A stretch of 14,678 nt of DNA from CAZUHK01 sp964620345 (GTDB taxonomy: Bacteria > Planctomycetota > Phycisphaerae > Phycisphaerales > Zrk34): positions 1 through 14,678 of the forward strand of contig CAZUHK010000065.1 in assembly GCA_964620345.1 (NCBI GenBank), read 5' to 3'. Positions 6,984 to 14,266 of the stretch are shown here, piece after piece. The notes below the pieces were generated by a model. The model saw nothing but the letters and a program-made list of their open reading frames with translations, had not been told where the DNA came from and made no database searches. Both the position numbers and the translations under genes were made by a program. Numbering within the stretch: position 1 is the stretch's first letter; each line of letters opens with the position of its first letter.

Positions 6984-7976
6984 TTACTGGATGCCGATCG
7001 CTTCGATCGCGGCGAGCACCGCGTCGTGCAGGTGGCCGTTGCTGACGATCACGCCCCGGTTGGTCTCCAGCTTCGAGCCGTGCGTGAACGCCAGCGCCTT
7101 GCCGTGGATATCGGTGACCTTCCCGCCGGCCTCGGTCACCACGACCACGCCCCCGGCGTGGTCCCAGATGCACTCGCGGTAGTCGGCCCGGGTGGGCAGG
7201 CGCATGTAGATGTCCGCCTCGCCGCGCGCGACGGTGGCGTACTTCGCCTGGCTGTCGCGACGGATCGGCTTTTCGCTGATGTTCAACTGCTGGGCGATCG
7301 TTTCCGAATCGCCGTGGCTGGAGTGGCCCGACTCGACCGATTCGCAGAACCGCGCCGCGGCGGTGTTGTGGGTATCGCTCACGGCGATCTTCGTCGGCGC
7401 CGCATCGCCATCGTCCAGCGGCCCGGCGAACGCGCCGCCGCCGCGCGTCGCGTAAAACACCACGCCCGTCGGCTGCTCCGCCGGCGGTTGAACCGGCAGG
7501 TTCGGGCAGCCCAGCACGCCCAGCACCACCTGGCCCTCGACGATCAGCGCCAGGGAGACCGCGTACTGCTCGTTGCGCAGGAACCCCTTGGTGCCGTCGA
7601 TCGGGTCCAGCGTCCAGAAGCGGCCGGCGTACTGCTTGGCGCCGCCGTGGTCGATCCAGCCGCACACCTCATCGACCGAGGCGCCGGGCACGATATCGGC
7701 CACGTGCGCGACGACCTGATCGAGCTTGTCGGCGTTCTCGCCCTCGCGCAGCGCCGCTGAGTCCTCCTCGGCGATGACCGGGTCGTCGGCGAAGTGCTCG
7801 GCCAGGGCCTTGCACACCAGCGCCTGGCTGCCGAAGTCGGCCACGGTCACCGGGCTGCGATCTTTCTTCTGAATCGCCTCGTCGGTGATCCGCGCCTGCA
7901 CGGCGCGGCACAGCGTCGCGGCCTGGCGCACGGCCTGCACGGCCACGTTCAATTCCTTTTTCAGCGATTCGGGCAT
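6984..7976 (-). CDS. cysQ: 3'(2'),5'-bisphosphate nucleotidase (CysQ/Hal2 type)
   Basis: The 330-aa cytoplasmic enzyme belongs to the Mg-dependent, lithium-sensitive inositol monophosphatase superfamily. It most likely dephosphorylates 3'-phosphoadenosine 5'-phosphate (pAp), a by-product of sulfate assimilation and sulfotransfer, to AMP. Signature motifs are intact: KKDRSPVTVADFGSQA (37-52), AEED (69-72), WTLDPIDGTKGF (121-132) with the metal-binding Asp residues, and WDHAGG (271-276). The segment around DPIDGTKGF, with EQYAVSLALI and LGCPN, is closer to the Hal2-like branch (yeast/plant length 320-360 aa) than to the ~246-aa E. coli CysQ. The frame runs on to 8765, but ATG 7976 is correct: GGAGG lies 4 nt upstream and the family N-terminus starts here. 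The lipoprotein gene follows 33 nt downstream. Confidence 0.9.
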   Translation of the reverse strand: MPESLKKELNVAVQAVRQAATLCRAVQARITDEAIQKKDRSPVTVADFGSQALVCKALAEHFADDPVIAEEDSAALREGENADKLDQVVAHVADIVPGASVDEVCGWIDHGGAKQYAGRFWTLDPIDGTKGFLRNEQYAVSLALIVEGQVVLGVLGCPNLPVQPPAEQPTGVVFYATRGGGAFAGPLDDGDAAPTKIAVSDTHNTAAARFCESVESGHSSHGDSETIAQQLNISEKPIRRDSQAKYATVARGEADIYMRLPTRADYRECIWDHAGGVVVVTEAGGKVTDIHGKALAFTHGSKLETNRGVIVSNGHLHDAVLAAIEAIGIQ

Positions 7977-8009
7977 CGGGGCCTCCGTAGCGAGTGACCA
8001 GCGTGGGCG

Positions 8010-8015
8010 ATTATA
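8010..8015 (-). promoter_or_regulatory. Candidate -10 element (TATAAT) for the CysQ-type gene
   Basis: On the minus strand the sequence reads CTATAATCGCCC, a perfect TATAAT hexamer 33 nt before the ATG at 7976. The following CGCCC matches the context of the TACAATCG motifs at 8745 and 14021. The -35 region is not convincing (CGCCAC at the best spacing). Confidence 0.45.
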
Positions 8016-8087
8016 GCGATGTGTGGCGGCTTGTGGCGTGTGCAGAGCGCCGCGCCCGCTGGCCGATAACATCGTGGAGGTGCCCGC

Positions 8088-8699
8088 ATGCCACGCGATG
8101 CATTGATCCTGACCAGCGGGGGGTACAAGGGCCTGGTCGCCGCGGCGACGCTCGGCAAGGCGGCGCGGCCGATCATGCTGTTCGTGCATGACGGTCGGCC
8201 CAGCGCCGCCGAGCATCACCAGGCGTTCTGCGGCCAGGCCCAGCACTTCGAGGCCGCACGCCGCATCGAGCTGGTGATGAGCCACCTGTTCAGCGGCGAG
8301 GGCGAGCAACTGCGCATCACCCCGCTGGCGCGGTTTCAACTGCTCACCGCCGCGGCCGGGCAGGCGGCCAAGGCCGGCGCCTCGCGCCTGGTCTGGCCGG
8401 TGTGCGTCGGCGACGACTTCGATGCCCTGGCGCAGATCACCGAAGCGATGGTGCTCATCGAACACGCCGCCGAGGTCGAGTCCGGCCACGCGCTGCGGGT
8501 CGAAGCGCCGCTGGTGGACCTGACCGACGAACAGGTGATCGAACTGGGCGCGAAGCTGGCCGTGCCCTGGCGACTGGCGCGGGCGTGCACCAGGCGTGCG
8601 GCCAAGCCGTGCGGCGCGTGCGCCGCGTGCCGGCGGTGGCAGCAGGCGTTCGCCGCCGCCGGCGTCGAGATGCCCGCGCCCTCGGCCGCGGCGCCCTGA
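8088..8699 (+). CDS. QueC/ExsB-like protein with altered PP-loop
   Basis: The 203-aa protein resembles 7-cyano-7-deazaguanine synthase (QueC, about 220-230 aa), an ATP-dependent enzyme of queuosine/7-deazapurine synthesis. It starts ALILTSGGYKGLVAAA, which aligns with the N-type ATP pyrophosphatase loop SGGxDS, but Asp is replaced by Lys14 and Ser by Gly15. The C-terminal part has PLVDLTDEQVIELGAKLAVP (141-160), like the PL.DLTK.EI..LG segment of QueC, then four Cys (167, 175, 178, 181) in a C-x7-C-x2-C-x2-C zinc-site pattern (PCGACAACRRWQQAF). The fold and zinc site look kept while ATP chemistry may be changed. GGAGGT 6 nt upstream supports the start. It diverges from the CysQ-type gene and precedes the nitrilase gene by 58 nt. 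Other queuosine genes are not visible here. Confidence 0.72.
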   Translation: MPRDALILTSGGYKGLVAAATLGKAARPIMLFVHDGRPSAAEHHQAFCGQAQHFEAARRIELVMSHLFSGEGEQLRITPLARFQLLTAAAGQAAKAGASRLVWPVCVGDDFDALAQITEAMVLIEHAAEVESGHALRVEAPLVDLTDEQVIELGAKLAVPWRLARACTRRAAKPCGACAACRRWQQAFAAAGVEMPAPSAAAP

Positions 8700-8744
8700 A
8701 CGCACCGATCGCCCGGCCGATTTCCGGCTTCGGCCACTCAGCCC

Positions 8745-8750
8745 TACAAT
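8745..8750 (+). promoter_or_regulatory. Candidate -10 element (TACAAT) directly before the nitrilase gene
   Basis: TACAATCGACC sits so that only 7 nt (CGACCGC) separate the hexamer from the ATG at 8758. There is no Shine-Dalgarno sequence. Transcription from it would begin at the start codon, suggesting a leaderless mRNA. The same TACAATCG word recurs ahead of the tRNA gene. No good -35 is seen. Confidence 0.4.
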
Positions 8751-8757
8751 CGACCGC

Positions 8758-9669
8758 ATGAACACGTCCGCCGCCGCATCGAGATCCGTTCGCGTCGCCT
8801 CGCTGCAGTACTGGATCCGCCCGGTCGATACCTTCGATGAGTTCGTCGCGCAGGCGCGCGGCCTGGTCGAAACCGCCGCCGACTACCGCGCGAATCTGAT
8901 CGTCTTCCCTGAATACTTCACGATCCAACTGCTCACGCTCAACGACGTGCGCCGCCCGCTGACGCGCCAGATCCGCGACCTGGCCAAGCTCGCGCCGCGG
9001 ATCGTCGAAACCATGCGGGCGCTGGCCGAGGAAAACAGCATCCACATCGTTGCCGGCTCGATGCTCACCGCCGATCCGGACGACCCCGAAACCCTCTACA
9101 ACGATTCGTACCTGTTCACGCCCGACGGCGGGTTCGATTTCCAGGGCAAGATGCACATGACCCGCTGGGAGGCCGAGGACTGGCACGTGCAGCCGCGCGA
9201 TCACCTGAAGATATTTCAGACCGACTTCGGCAAGCTCGCGATCAACATCTGCTACGACGTGGAGTTCCCCGAGCTGGCGCGCGTCGCGGCGCGCAAGGGC
9301 GCCACGCTGCTGGTCGTGCCCAGTTGCACCGACGAGCGGCAGGGCTTCCTGCGCGTGCGCTACTGCGCCCAGGCCCGGGCGATCGAAAACTCGATGTACG
9401 TCGTACACGCCTCGACCGTCGGGTCGCTGCCCAGCGTGCCGGGCGTGTCGCTCAACTACGGCCAGGCGTCGATCCTCACGCCCAGCGATTTCCAGTTCGC
9501 CCGCGACGGCGTGCTCGCCGAGGGCGTGGTCAATCAGGAGACCATGGTCATCGCCGACCTGAACATCGACACGATCGAGCACTCGCGCACCGAGGCGACC
9601 GTGCTGCCGCTGCGCGACAGCCAGCGGACGGCGCAGGTGATCGCCAACGCCGAGGCGGCCGATCTTTAA
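8758..9669 (+). CDS. Carbon-nitrogen hydrolase (nitrilase superfamily amidohydrolase)
   Basis: The 303-aa cytoplasmic protein carries the nitrilase-superfamily Glu-Lys-Cys triad: Glu52 in IVFPEYFT, Lys131 in FQGKMHMTRWE and Cys165 in AINICYDVEFPE. Length and motif spacing fit a complete single-domain C-N hydrolase acting on a linear amide. The start at 8758 is preferred because the β-strand RVASLQYW follows soon after, and upstream residues in the same frame are low-complexity Arg/Pro text. The next gene, a GNAT acetyltransferase, is in the same reading frame after only TAA-GCC. The two proteins correspond to the halves of the GNAT-nitrilase fusion known from B. subtilis YhcX, here in reversed order. 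The physiological amide is unknown. Confidence 0.9.
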   Translation: MNTSAAASRSVRVASLQYWIRPVDTFDEFVAQARGLVETAADYRANLIVFPEYFTIQLLTLNDVRRPLTRQIRDLAKLAPRIVETMRALAEENSIHIVAGSMLTADPDDPETLYNDSYLFTPDGGFDFQGKMHMTRWEAEDWHVQPRDHLKIFQTDFGKLAINICYDVEFPELARVAARKGATLLVVPSCTDERQGFLRVRYCAQARAIENSMYVVHASTVGSLPSVPGVSLNYGQASILTPSDFQFARDGVLAEGVVNQETMVIADLNIDTIEHSRTEATVLPLRDSQRTAQVIANAEAADL

Positions 9670-9672
9670 GCC

Positions 9673-10401
<729 letters not shown>

Positions 10402-10424
10402 GCCGCGGTCGCGGGCGCTCGTAT

Positions 10425-10560
10425 CCAAGGTGCCGCACACCGCCCCGAAGAGCGATGTGCGCCGCCGCAAGCAGCCAACGGGCGGTGACGTTGCATCCTG
10501 TCGGGATGCTGTGTTCCCGCTGGTCTCGGCGGGCCAACTTGCGGATCTTGCTTCGGCAGA
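10425..10560 (+). repeat. Diverged ~130-bp direct repeat, copy A
   Basis: Copy A starts CCAAGGTGCCGCACACCG and ends GCTTCGGCAGA. Copy B at 11292-11421 starts CCAAGGGCGCCGCACCG and ends TGTTCGGGCAGA. The best-kept part is the first ~45 bases (shared words CCAAGG, GCCGCAC, CCGAAG, GCG, TGTG, CGCA, with a few gaps). A second matching patch is GCATCCTGTCGGGATGCTGTG here against GCGCCATGTTCAGGATGTTGTG in B. The copies are in the same orientation and flank the TM2-like gene. The alignment was made by eye. Confidence 0.5.
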
Positions 10561-10563
10561 CAG

Positions 10564-10592
10564 TGGCAAACCACCGGGTCGCACAGTATAGT
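10564..10592 (+). promoter_or_regulatory. Candidate promoter for the TM2-like gene
   Basis: TGGCAA (10564-10569) and TATAGT (10587-10592) are separated by 17 bp. The -10 matches 5 of 6 consensus bases, the -35 only 3. It would give a leader of about 110 nt before the ATG at 10711. It begins 3 bp after repeat copy A ends. Confidence 0.35.
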
Positions 10593-10710
10593 TTTCAGGG
10601 CATGCGATCGAATGTGATGGGATGCGATGTGTGTTTGCTTCCCGTCGCGAGCGCTGGCTACGGCAATGTAAGGCGATATCCCTGAGCCGGGGTCGCCGTT
10701 AGGGGCAACA

Positions 10711-11196
10711 ATGCTTATCGCATTGAGTTTGGCACAGCAGGGCAGTGGCGGCACATCAGGCGCAATTCTTGGAGTTCTCGTCCTGCTTCCGTTCCTTGCG
10801 TTCGTGTGGTACCAAGTCTTTAAATTCTTGCAGAAAGAAGCAAACGAGACGCTAAGAATCGAATCGCTGCCACCATCTATTCAGCACGTAGTGTTGAAGA
10901 TGGATGACGATGCTCAGCTTGCGTTCTTCAACGAATATGAATCGAAGAAGAAGACGAAATCCACTGGTTGGTTGATGTTCTTCGTAGGTTGGCACTACCT
11001 GTATGTCGGTAAGGTCGGGCTACAGTTCGCTTACTGGTTAACCTTTGGGGGGTTCTTGTTTTGGGCGCTTGCTGATCTATTCCGTATGCCCAGCATCATC
11101 CGAGCAGCGAATGAGCAGATCGCACGTGACGCGATAAAGACCTTGGGGGTGGCGGCAACCTTCCAGCAACAAACCGCGCCCGGTGTTGGCGCGTAA
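10711..11196 (+). CDS. TM2-domain-like small membrane protein
   Basis: The 161-aa protein has one N-terminal membrane segment (about residues 17-39, GAILGVLVLLPFLAFVWYQV), a cytosolic linker rich in charged residues, and a pair of segments at about 86-100 and 103-123. The pair (GWLMFFVGWHYLYVGKVGLQ, then WLTFGGFLFWALADLFRMP) follows the TM2-domain pattern (PF05154): hydrophobic helix, H-x-x-Y-x-G-K/R turn, second helix, then Asp. The function of such bacterial proteins is unknown. AGGGG 5 nt upstream supports the start. The codons differ from the neighbours: AGA, CTA, TTA and ATA appear, and the gene is visibly lower in G+C. Together with the repeats on both sides, this suggests acquisition as a unit. 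Confidence 0.82.
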   Translation: MLIALSLAQQGSGGTSGAILGVLVLLPFLAFVWYQVFKFLQKEANETLRIESLPPSIQHVVLKMDDDAQLAFFNEYESKKKTKSTGWLMFFVGWHYLYVGKVGLQFAYWLTFGGFLFWALADLFRMPSIIRAANEQIARDAIKTLGVAATFQQQTAPGVGA

Positions 11197-11291
11197 TCGA
11201 ATCAGCGGACCGAAGTGCACGAGCTGCCGCACGTCATTCCGTGGCGGAGGAGAGCTTGCGCAGCGCGTTGTGCTTGTCCTCTTCGCGATTG

Positions 11292-11421
11292 CCAAGGGCG
11301 CCGCACCGTTCCGAAGGGCGGTGTGTCGACGCAGTGAGGCGACAGGCGTTCGCGCTCTCACGCAGCGCCATGTTCAGGATGTTGTGAGTGCGCCCGGCAC
11401 CCGGCCGGTGTGTTCGGGCAG
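11292..11421 (+). repeat. Diverged ~130-bp direct repeat, copy B
   Basis: This is the partner of the copy at 10425-10560, same orientation, starting CCAAGGGCGCCGCACCG and ending TGTTCGGGCAGA. Each copy is followed within about 10 bp by a candidate promoter and then a gene (the TM2-like gene and the secreted-protein gene). Either the promoter-proximal sequence was duplicated, or the TM2 gene was inserted or duplicated between copies. Confidence 0.5.
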
Positions 11422-11429
11422 ATTCATAT

Positions 11430-11458
11430 TTGAGCCAGTACAACCCGAACCATAAACT
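11430..11458 (+). promoter_or_regulatory. Candidate promoter for the secreted ThuA/DUF4350-like gene
   Basis: TTGAGC (11430-11435) and TAAACT (11453-11458) are separated by exactly 17 bp; each matches 4 of 6 sigma-70 consensus bases. Transcription would start near 11465, leaving a leader of about 80 nt. Confidence 0.42.
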
Positions 11459-11545
11459 GGTGGCTGACGATGGGTGGCGCGCAGCGCTGTACCGGGCCGC
11501 GGTGTGGCATCCGGTTTCTCTTCGTTCGATCAGTGAGGTGCGCGC

Positions 11546-12424
11546 ATGACTCGACTCGGACTTTTTCTCGTTTGCGCCGCCGCGTGTGGCTTGGGAATCG
11601 CTCCTGCCGCCGCGGCCCAGACCATCGCTTATATTCACGGCGACGTTTCCGCGGAAGGCGATGTTCCTTCCGGCGATAAGAAGCCGTTCCATCAAATGCT
11701 CATCGATGACCGGGGCAAGCTCGGACTCAGCCAGTTCCGCCGAATGGTCGAGGCCCAGGGCTACGACATCGCGCAATTGTACGATCAGCAGATCTCGCTG
11801 AACGAAAAGTTTCTGGCGGACAAGGACGTGATTGTCTTTGGCCTGCACCAGAAGAAATGGAGCGACCAGGAGAAGGCCGCGCTGGATCAATGGCTGCGCG
11901 ACGGCGGGGGCATTCTCATTTACAGCGACTCGGCGGTGGGGGGGCACCATGGCAAGGTGGGGCTGAAAAATCCCGTGGGCCAGGCCGTGGTCAATCACCT
12001 GATTTCCCGGTACGGCATGCAAGTGACCGTGGACCTCGGCGGCGGAACCCGCGCGTATCGCGCCCCGGAGGATGCGACCCACCCCATCCTGACCGGGCGG
12101 CCGGTGTTCGAAGGCGAAGGGGTCTCGCCCATTGCGATCGACCCCAGGAGCGACGCCCGCGTGTTGATTCCCATGGACCCGGAGCTGCGGGTGTCCGGGA
12201 AGGATCTGAAACTGGACACTCGTAACGTGACGGTCGAAAAGCCCAAATGGGCGGTGCTCGCCGAAGCCCCGGTGGGCAAGGGTTCTGTGATCGCCATATT
12301 TGATCGCCAACCCATGTGGAACAAAGGCCCCGGGTCCGACATTACCAAGCGGGACAACAAAGAGATTCTTCGCCGCGTGATCCGCCACCTGGCGGGCGAT
12401 CAACCGGCGGCCACCCCTGAATAG
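11546..12424 (+). CDS. Secreted protein with glutamine-amidotransferase-like fold (DUF4350/ThuA-like)
   Basis: The 292-aa product opens with a clear signal peptide, MTRLGLFLVCAAACGLGIAP, with likely cleavage after AAAA before QTIAYIHG. The mature part has an α/β pattern: DKDVIVFGLHQKKW (92-105), then helix DQEKAALDQWLRDGGGILIY (107-126), THPILTG (178-184), WAVLAEAPVGKGSVIAIFDR (235-254) and a final helix NKEILRRVIRHLAG. A GGG-hydrophobic strand after a helix, an HPI-x-x-G motif and a last strand ending at a D-x-x-x-W loop are typical of the ThuA/DUF4350-like class I glutamine-amidotransferase fold; no catalytic Cys nucleophile is evident. Such domains often bind or sense ligands or sugars. 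GAGGT 6 nt upstream supports the start. G+C is intermediate between the TM2-like gene and the flanks. The exact family is uncertain. Confidence 0.75.
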   Translation: MTRLGLFLVCAAACGLGIAPAAAAQTIAYIHGDVSAEGDVPSGDKKPFHQMLIDDRGKLGLSQFRRMVEAQGYDIAQLYDQQISLNEKFLADKDVIVFGLHQKKWSDQEKAALDQWLRDGGGILIYSDSAVGGHHGKVGLKNPVGQAVVNHLISRYGMQVTVDLGGGTRAYRAPEDATHPILTGRPVFEGEGVSPIAIDPRSDARVLIPMDPELRVSGKDLKLDTRNVTVEKPKWAVLAEAPVGKGSVIAIFDRQPMWNKGPGSDITKRDNKEILRRVIRHLAGDQPAATPE

Positions 12425-12631
12425 CCCTCGAGCCCATCGTCGCCTGAACTGTCGAAGCGACGCCGGGAAGGTGTCCGTTGATATTCGCCGGGCGCCGCAC
12501 CGGCCCGCGGGGTGGCGTGTGCCTGCGCGTTGAGCCGACTGCCGCGGCGCGGGGCGTTGGATCGGCAACCGATGATTGGTGAACGAAGTCGGCCGTTGCG
12601 GGCGTCTATTGCTGCGATGTTCGATGATGCC

Positions 12632-14005
12632 ATGGCCAGTTGGATGAAGCGGGTGGCGCTCGCGGCGTGCGTGGCGGGCGCATTGGTCGCGCCGCGCGTC
12701 GCCCGGGCCCACGATGCGCCCGTGCCGGACACCGCACGGCCGATGCAGCCCGGCGTGCACCTGGTCAGCTTCGACTACGAGTTCGACGGCAAGACCACCA
12801 CCATGCCCTACGCGGTGTACTTGCCGAACAACATCCAGCAGGCCGTCGAACGGGACCAGAAGCTGGCGATGATCGTGTTCATGTGCGGCAAGGGCGCCCG
12901 CGGGCAGAACATGGCCACCGCGATGAAAGAAGGCCCGATCGCGCTGATGAAAAAGCAGCCGGGGTACGAGGATGAGGTGACGCACATCGTGGTGCGGCCG
13001 CTGGTGCCCGCCGACACGCGCTGGGAGAACGCCCGGATGGCCGGCTACGCCGCGGCGGCGGCGCGGCGCGTGATGAAGCACTATCCGGTCGACCCCGACC
13101 GCGTGCACCTGGCGGGCATGAGCATGGGCGGCGAGGCGGTCTGGCATGTCGCCATGGCCGCGCCGGATATGTTCGCCACCCTCGTCGCGGTCGGCGGCCG
13201 GGCCCATCCTCAGCCCGACAAGGTCGCCAAGGCGCTCAAGGGTCGCACGATGCTCATCGTCGTCGGCTCGGGCGACAAGGATTTCACCACCGGCTCGCGC
13301 GCGATGCGCGATGCGTTCGAAGCCATCGACGCGGACGTGACCTACGTTGAAGTGCCCGGCCGGGCGCACAACATCTGGCGATTCTACATCTACCGCCCCG
13401 CGATGTATCAGTGGATGCTCAAGCACACCCGCGGCAAGCCCATCCCCGCCGACCGCGCCAATGCCCGGCAGATTCTCTTCTGGGCGCTCAAACTGCCCGG
13501 CGACCCCAAGTACAACGATTTCGCCAAAAACCTGCAGAAGCAGTTTCACAAGTTCAAGCCGCACTGGTTCGTCGAGCACTGCGGCATGGTCGACGGCACG
13601 GGCCTGCAAGCCGACCTGTACGGCGAGGCCGAGCACTTCGTCACCAGCCCGCTCAACCGCCAGTTTCCCTGCCGCATCGTGTACACCGCCAAGGTGCCCG
13701 CCGGCAAACGCACCACGCTGGAGCTGACCGTCAGCCACCGCCTGGGTGAGCAGTGGAAGCTGATCGCCAATGTCGAGTGTCACCAGCAGGTCAAACGGGT
13801 GATCGGCAAAGGCGCCGACCACGAGCCGAAAATCGAACACTTCTCGATCGACCTCACCCCCCACGCCGGCAAAGAGGCGTTCATCGAACTGCTCAACGGG
13901 CACAAAGGCCGCGACGACTCACGCGCGGTGTGGCAACGCATCCGGATCGTCAGCGAAGACCCGCCCGCGCCGGCCCCGGCCGATCCCGAGCCAAGCGACG
14001 GCTGA
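12632..14005 (+). CDS. Secreted alpha/beta-hydrolase (esterase type) with C-terminal extension
   Basis: From ATG 12632 the product is 457 aa and begins MASWMKRVALAACVAGALVA with a signal peptide, likely cleaved after ARA before HDAP. The catalytic triad of a PHB-depolymerase/feruloyl-esterase-like α/β-hydrolase is visible: nucleophile Ser164 in LAGMSMGGEAVWH, acid Asp215 or Asp217 in VVGSGDKDFTTGS, and His246 in EVPGRAHNIWRFY. The oxyanion region would be IVFMCGKGARGQN. After the hydrolase core (about 40-265), roughly 190 residues form an extension with β-rich segments (RIVYTAKVPAGKRTTLELTV, GKEAFIELLNGH) that may be a carbohydrate- or substrate-binding module; the tail is Pro/Ala-rich. No Shine-Dalgarno sequence decides the start; ATG 12644 gives a shorter signal peptide and ATG 12617 or 12512 longer ones. 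It is probably exported and cleaves ester bonds in polysaccharide or polyester. Confidence 0.82.
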   Translation: MASWMKRVALAACVAGALVAPRVARAHDAPVPDTARPMQPGVHLVSFDYEFDGKTTTMPYAVYLPNNIQQAVERDQKLAMIVFMCGKGARGQNMATAMKEGPIALMKKQPGYEDEVTHIVVRPLVPADTRWENARMAGYAAAAARRVMKHYPVDPDRVHLAGMSMGGEAVWHVAMAAPDMFATLVAVGGRAHPQPDKVAKALKGRTMLIVVGSGDKDFTTGSRAMRDAFEAIDADVTYVEVPGRAHNIWRFYIYRPAMYQWMLKHTRGKPIPADRANARQILFWALKLPGDPKYNDFAKNLQKQFHKFKPHWFVEHCGMVDGTGLQADLYGEAEHFVTSPLNRQFPCRIVYTAKVPAGKRTTLELTVSHRLGEQWKLIANVECHQQVKRVIGKGADHEPKIEHFSIDLTPHAGKEAFIELLNGHKGRDDSRAVWQRIRIVSEDPPAPAPADPEPSDG

Positions 14006-14020
14006 TCGCCGCCGATCGGG

Positions 14021-14026
14021 TACAAT
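14021..14026 (+). promoter_or_regulatory. Candidate -10 element (TACAAT) for the tRNA gene
   Basis: TACAATCGCCCG lies 30 nt before the first base of the tRNA, a normal distance for a tRNA promoter. It shares the word TACAATCG with the element before the nitrilase gene. The -35 is not recognisable (ACGGCT at 17-bp spacing). Confidence 0.45.
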
Positions 14027-14056
14027 CGCCCGCTCGCAATTCACCCGACCCGCATC

Positions 14057-14129
14057 GGCCCCGTAGCTCAGCGGTCAGAGCACGCGACTCATAATCGCTC
14101 GGTCCCTGGTTCGAATCCAGGCGGGGCTA
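14057..14129 (+). tRNA. tRNA with anticodon CAT, probably tRNA-Ile2 (lysidine-modified CAU)
   Basis: The 73-nt sequence folds into a full cloverleaf: acceptor GGCCCCG/CGGGGCT, D-arm GCTC-GAGC, anticodon loop CTCATAA with CAT at 14090-14092, T-arm CCTGG-TTCGAAT-CCAGG, discriminator A73. CCA is not encoded. The anticodon arm CGACTCATAATCG and the opening GGCCCCGTAGCTCAG match, from memory, E. coli tRNA-Ile2 (ileX) better than elongator or initiator tRNA-Met; the initiator GGG/CCC anticodon stem is absent. In that case C34 would be converted to lysidine by TilS and the tRNA would read AUA. Minor oddities are a G1-U72 terminal pair and a C27-U43 mismatch. Isotype is less certain than the presence of the tRNA. 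Confidence 0.93.
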
Positions 14130-14166
14130 TTGCCGTGGTGACAAGCTCGCCGGGCCGCCGGCGCGT

Positions 14167-14192
14167 CCGAGCGCGTGTGATGGCGCTCGGTT
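14167..14192 (+). terminator. Possible terminator of the tRNA transcript
   Basis: CCGAGCGC (14167-14174) and GCGCTCGG (14183-14190) form a perfect 8-bp G+C-rich stem with an 8-nt loop, followed only by TT, so the U-tract is poor. A second perfect stem, CGCCGG/CCGGCG with loop GCCG (14148-14163), lies just before it. Position and strength fit transcript termination or 3'-end protection. Confidence 0.4.
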
Positions 14193-14266
14193 ACACCGCC
14201 TGCAAGTCACCGTGGAACCGGCATCGCTTCCCGGCGGTCGCGGTTGCGGTGCGGCCAACCCGGATT

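Larger units (their letters stand above)
10402..10710. other. Intergenic region with first copy of a ~130-bp diverged repeat
   Basis: No supportable gene lies in these 309 bases. Positions 10425-10560 form one copy of a diverged direct repeat, whose partner is at 11292-11421. A perfect 6-bp hairpin, GCATCC-TGTCG-GGATGC, lies at 10492-10508. Downstream of the repeat the sequence becomes less G+C-rich and contains a candidate promoter (10564-10592). GTTAGGGGCAACA directly precedes the TM2-like gene. Confidence 0.6.
11197..11545. other. Intergenic region with second repeat copy and candidate promoter
   Basis: No convincing gene lies in these 349 bases. Short frames on both strands have no start signal or family motif. 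The region holds the second copy of the ~130-bp repeat (11292-11421) and a candidate promoter (11430-11458). A possible small hairpin, CGCACCG/CGGTGTG, lies within the repeat. The remaining bases are unexplained and could be the decayed remnant of a gene. Confidence 0.55.

Noticed and set aside
10698..10704. GTTAGGG just before the TM2-like gene, resembling the GTTRRRY core of an integron attC site
   Set aside because: No complementary RYYYAAC box with the right spacing is found upstream, no attC-like end follows the gene, and no integrase is in the window. The match is probably chance.
12438..12462. Hairpin CGTCGC/GCGACG after the secreted ThuA/DUF4350-like gene as a terminator
   Set aside because: The stem is only 6 bp with a 13-nt loop and no U-tract. 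Such stems are common by chance in this composition.
11234..13903. Open frame of 889 codons on the minus strand, opposite the two secreted-protein genes
   Set aside because: The plus strand has signal peptides, ribosome-binding sequence and a catalytic triad, whereas the minus frame has none. Its final ~50 codons fall in the repeat region and look unlike the rest, but are not supported as a separate gene.
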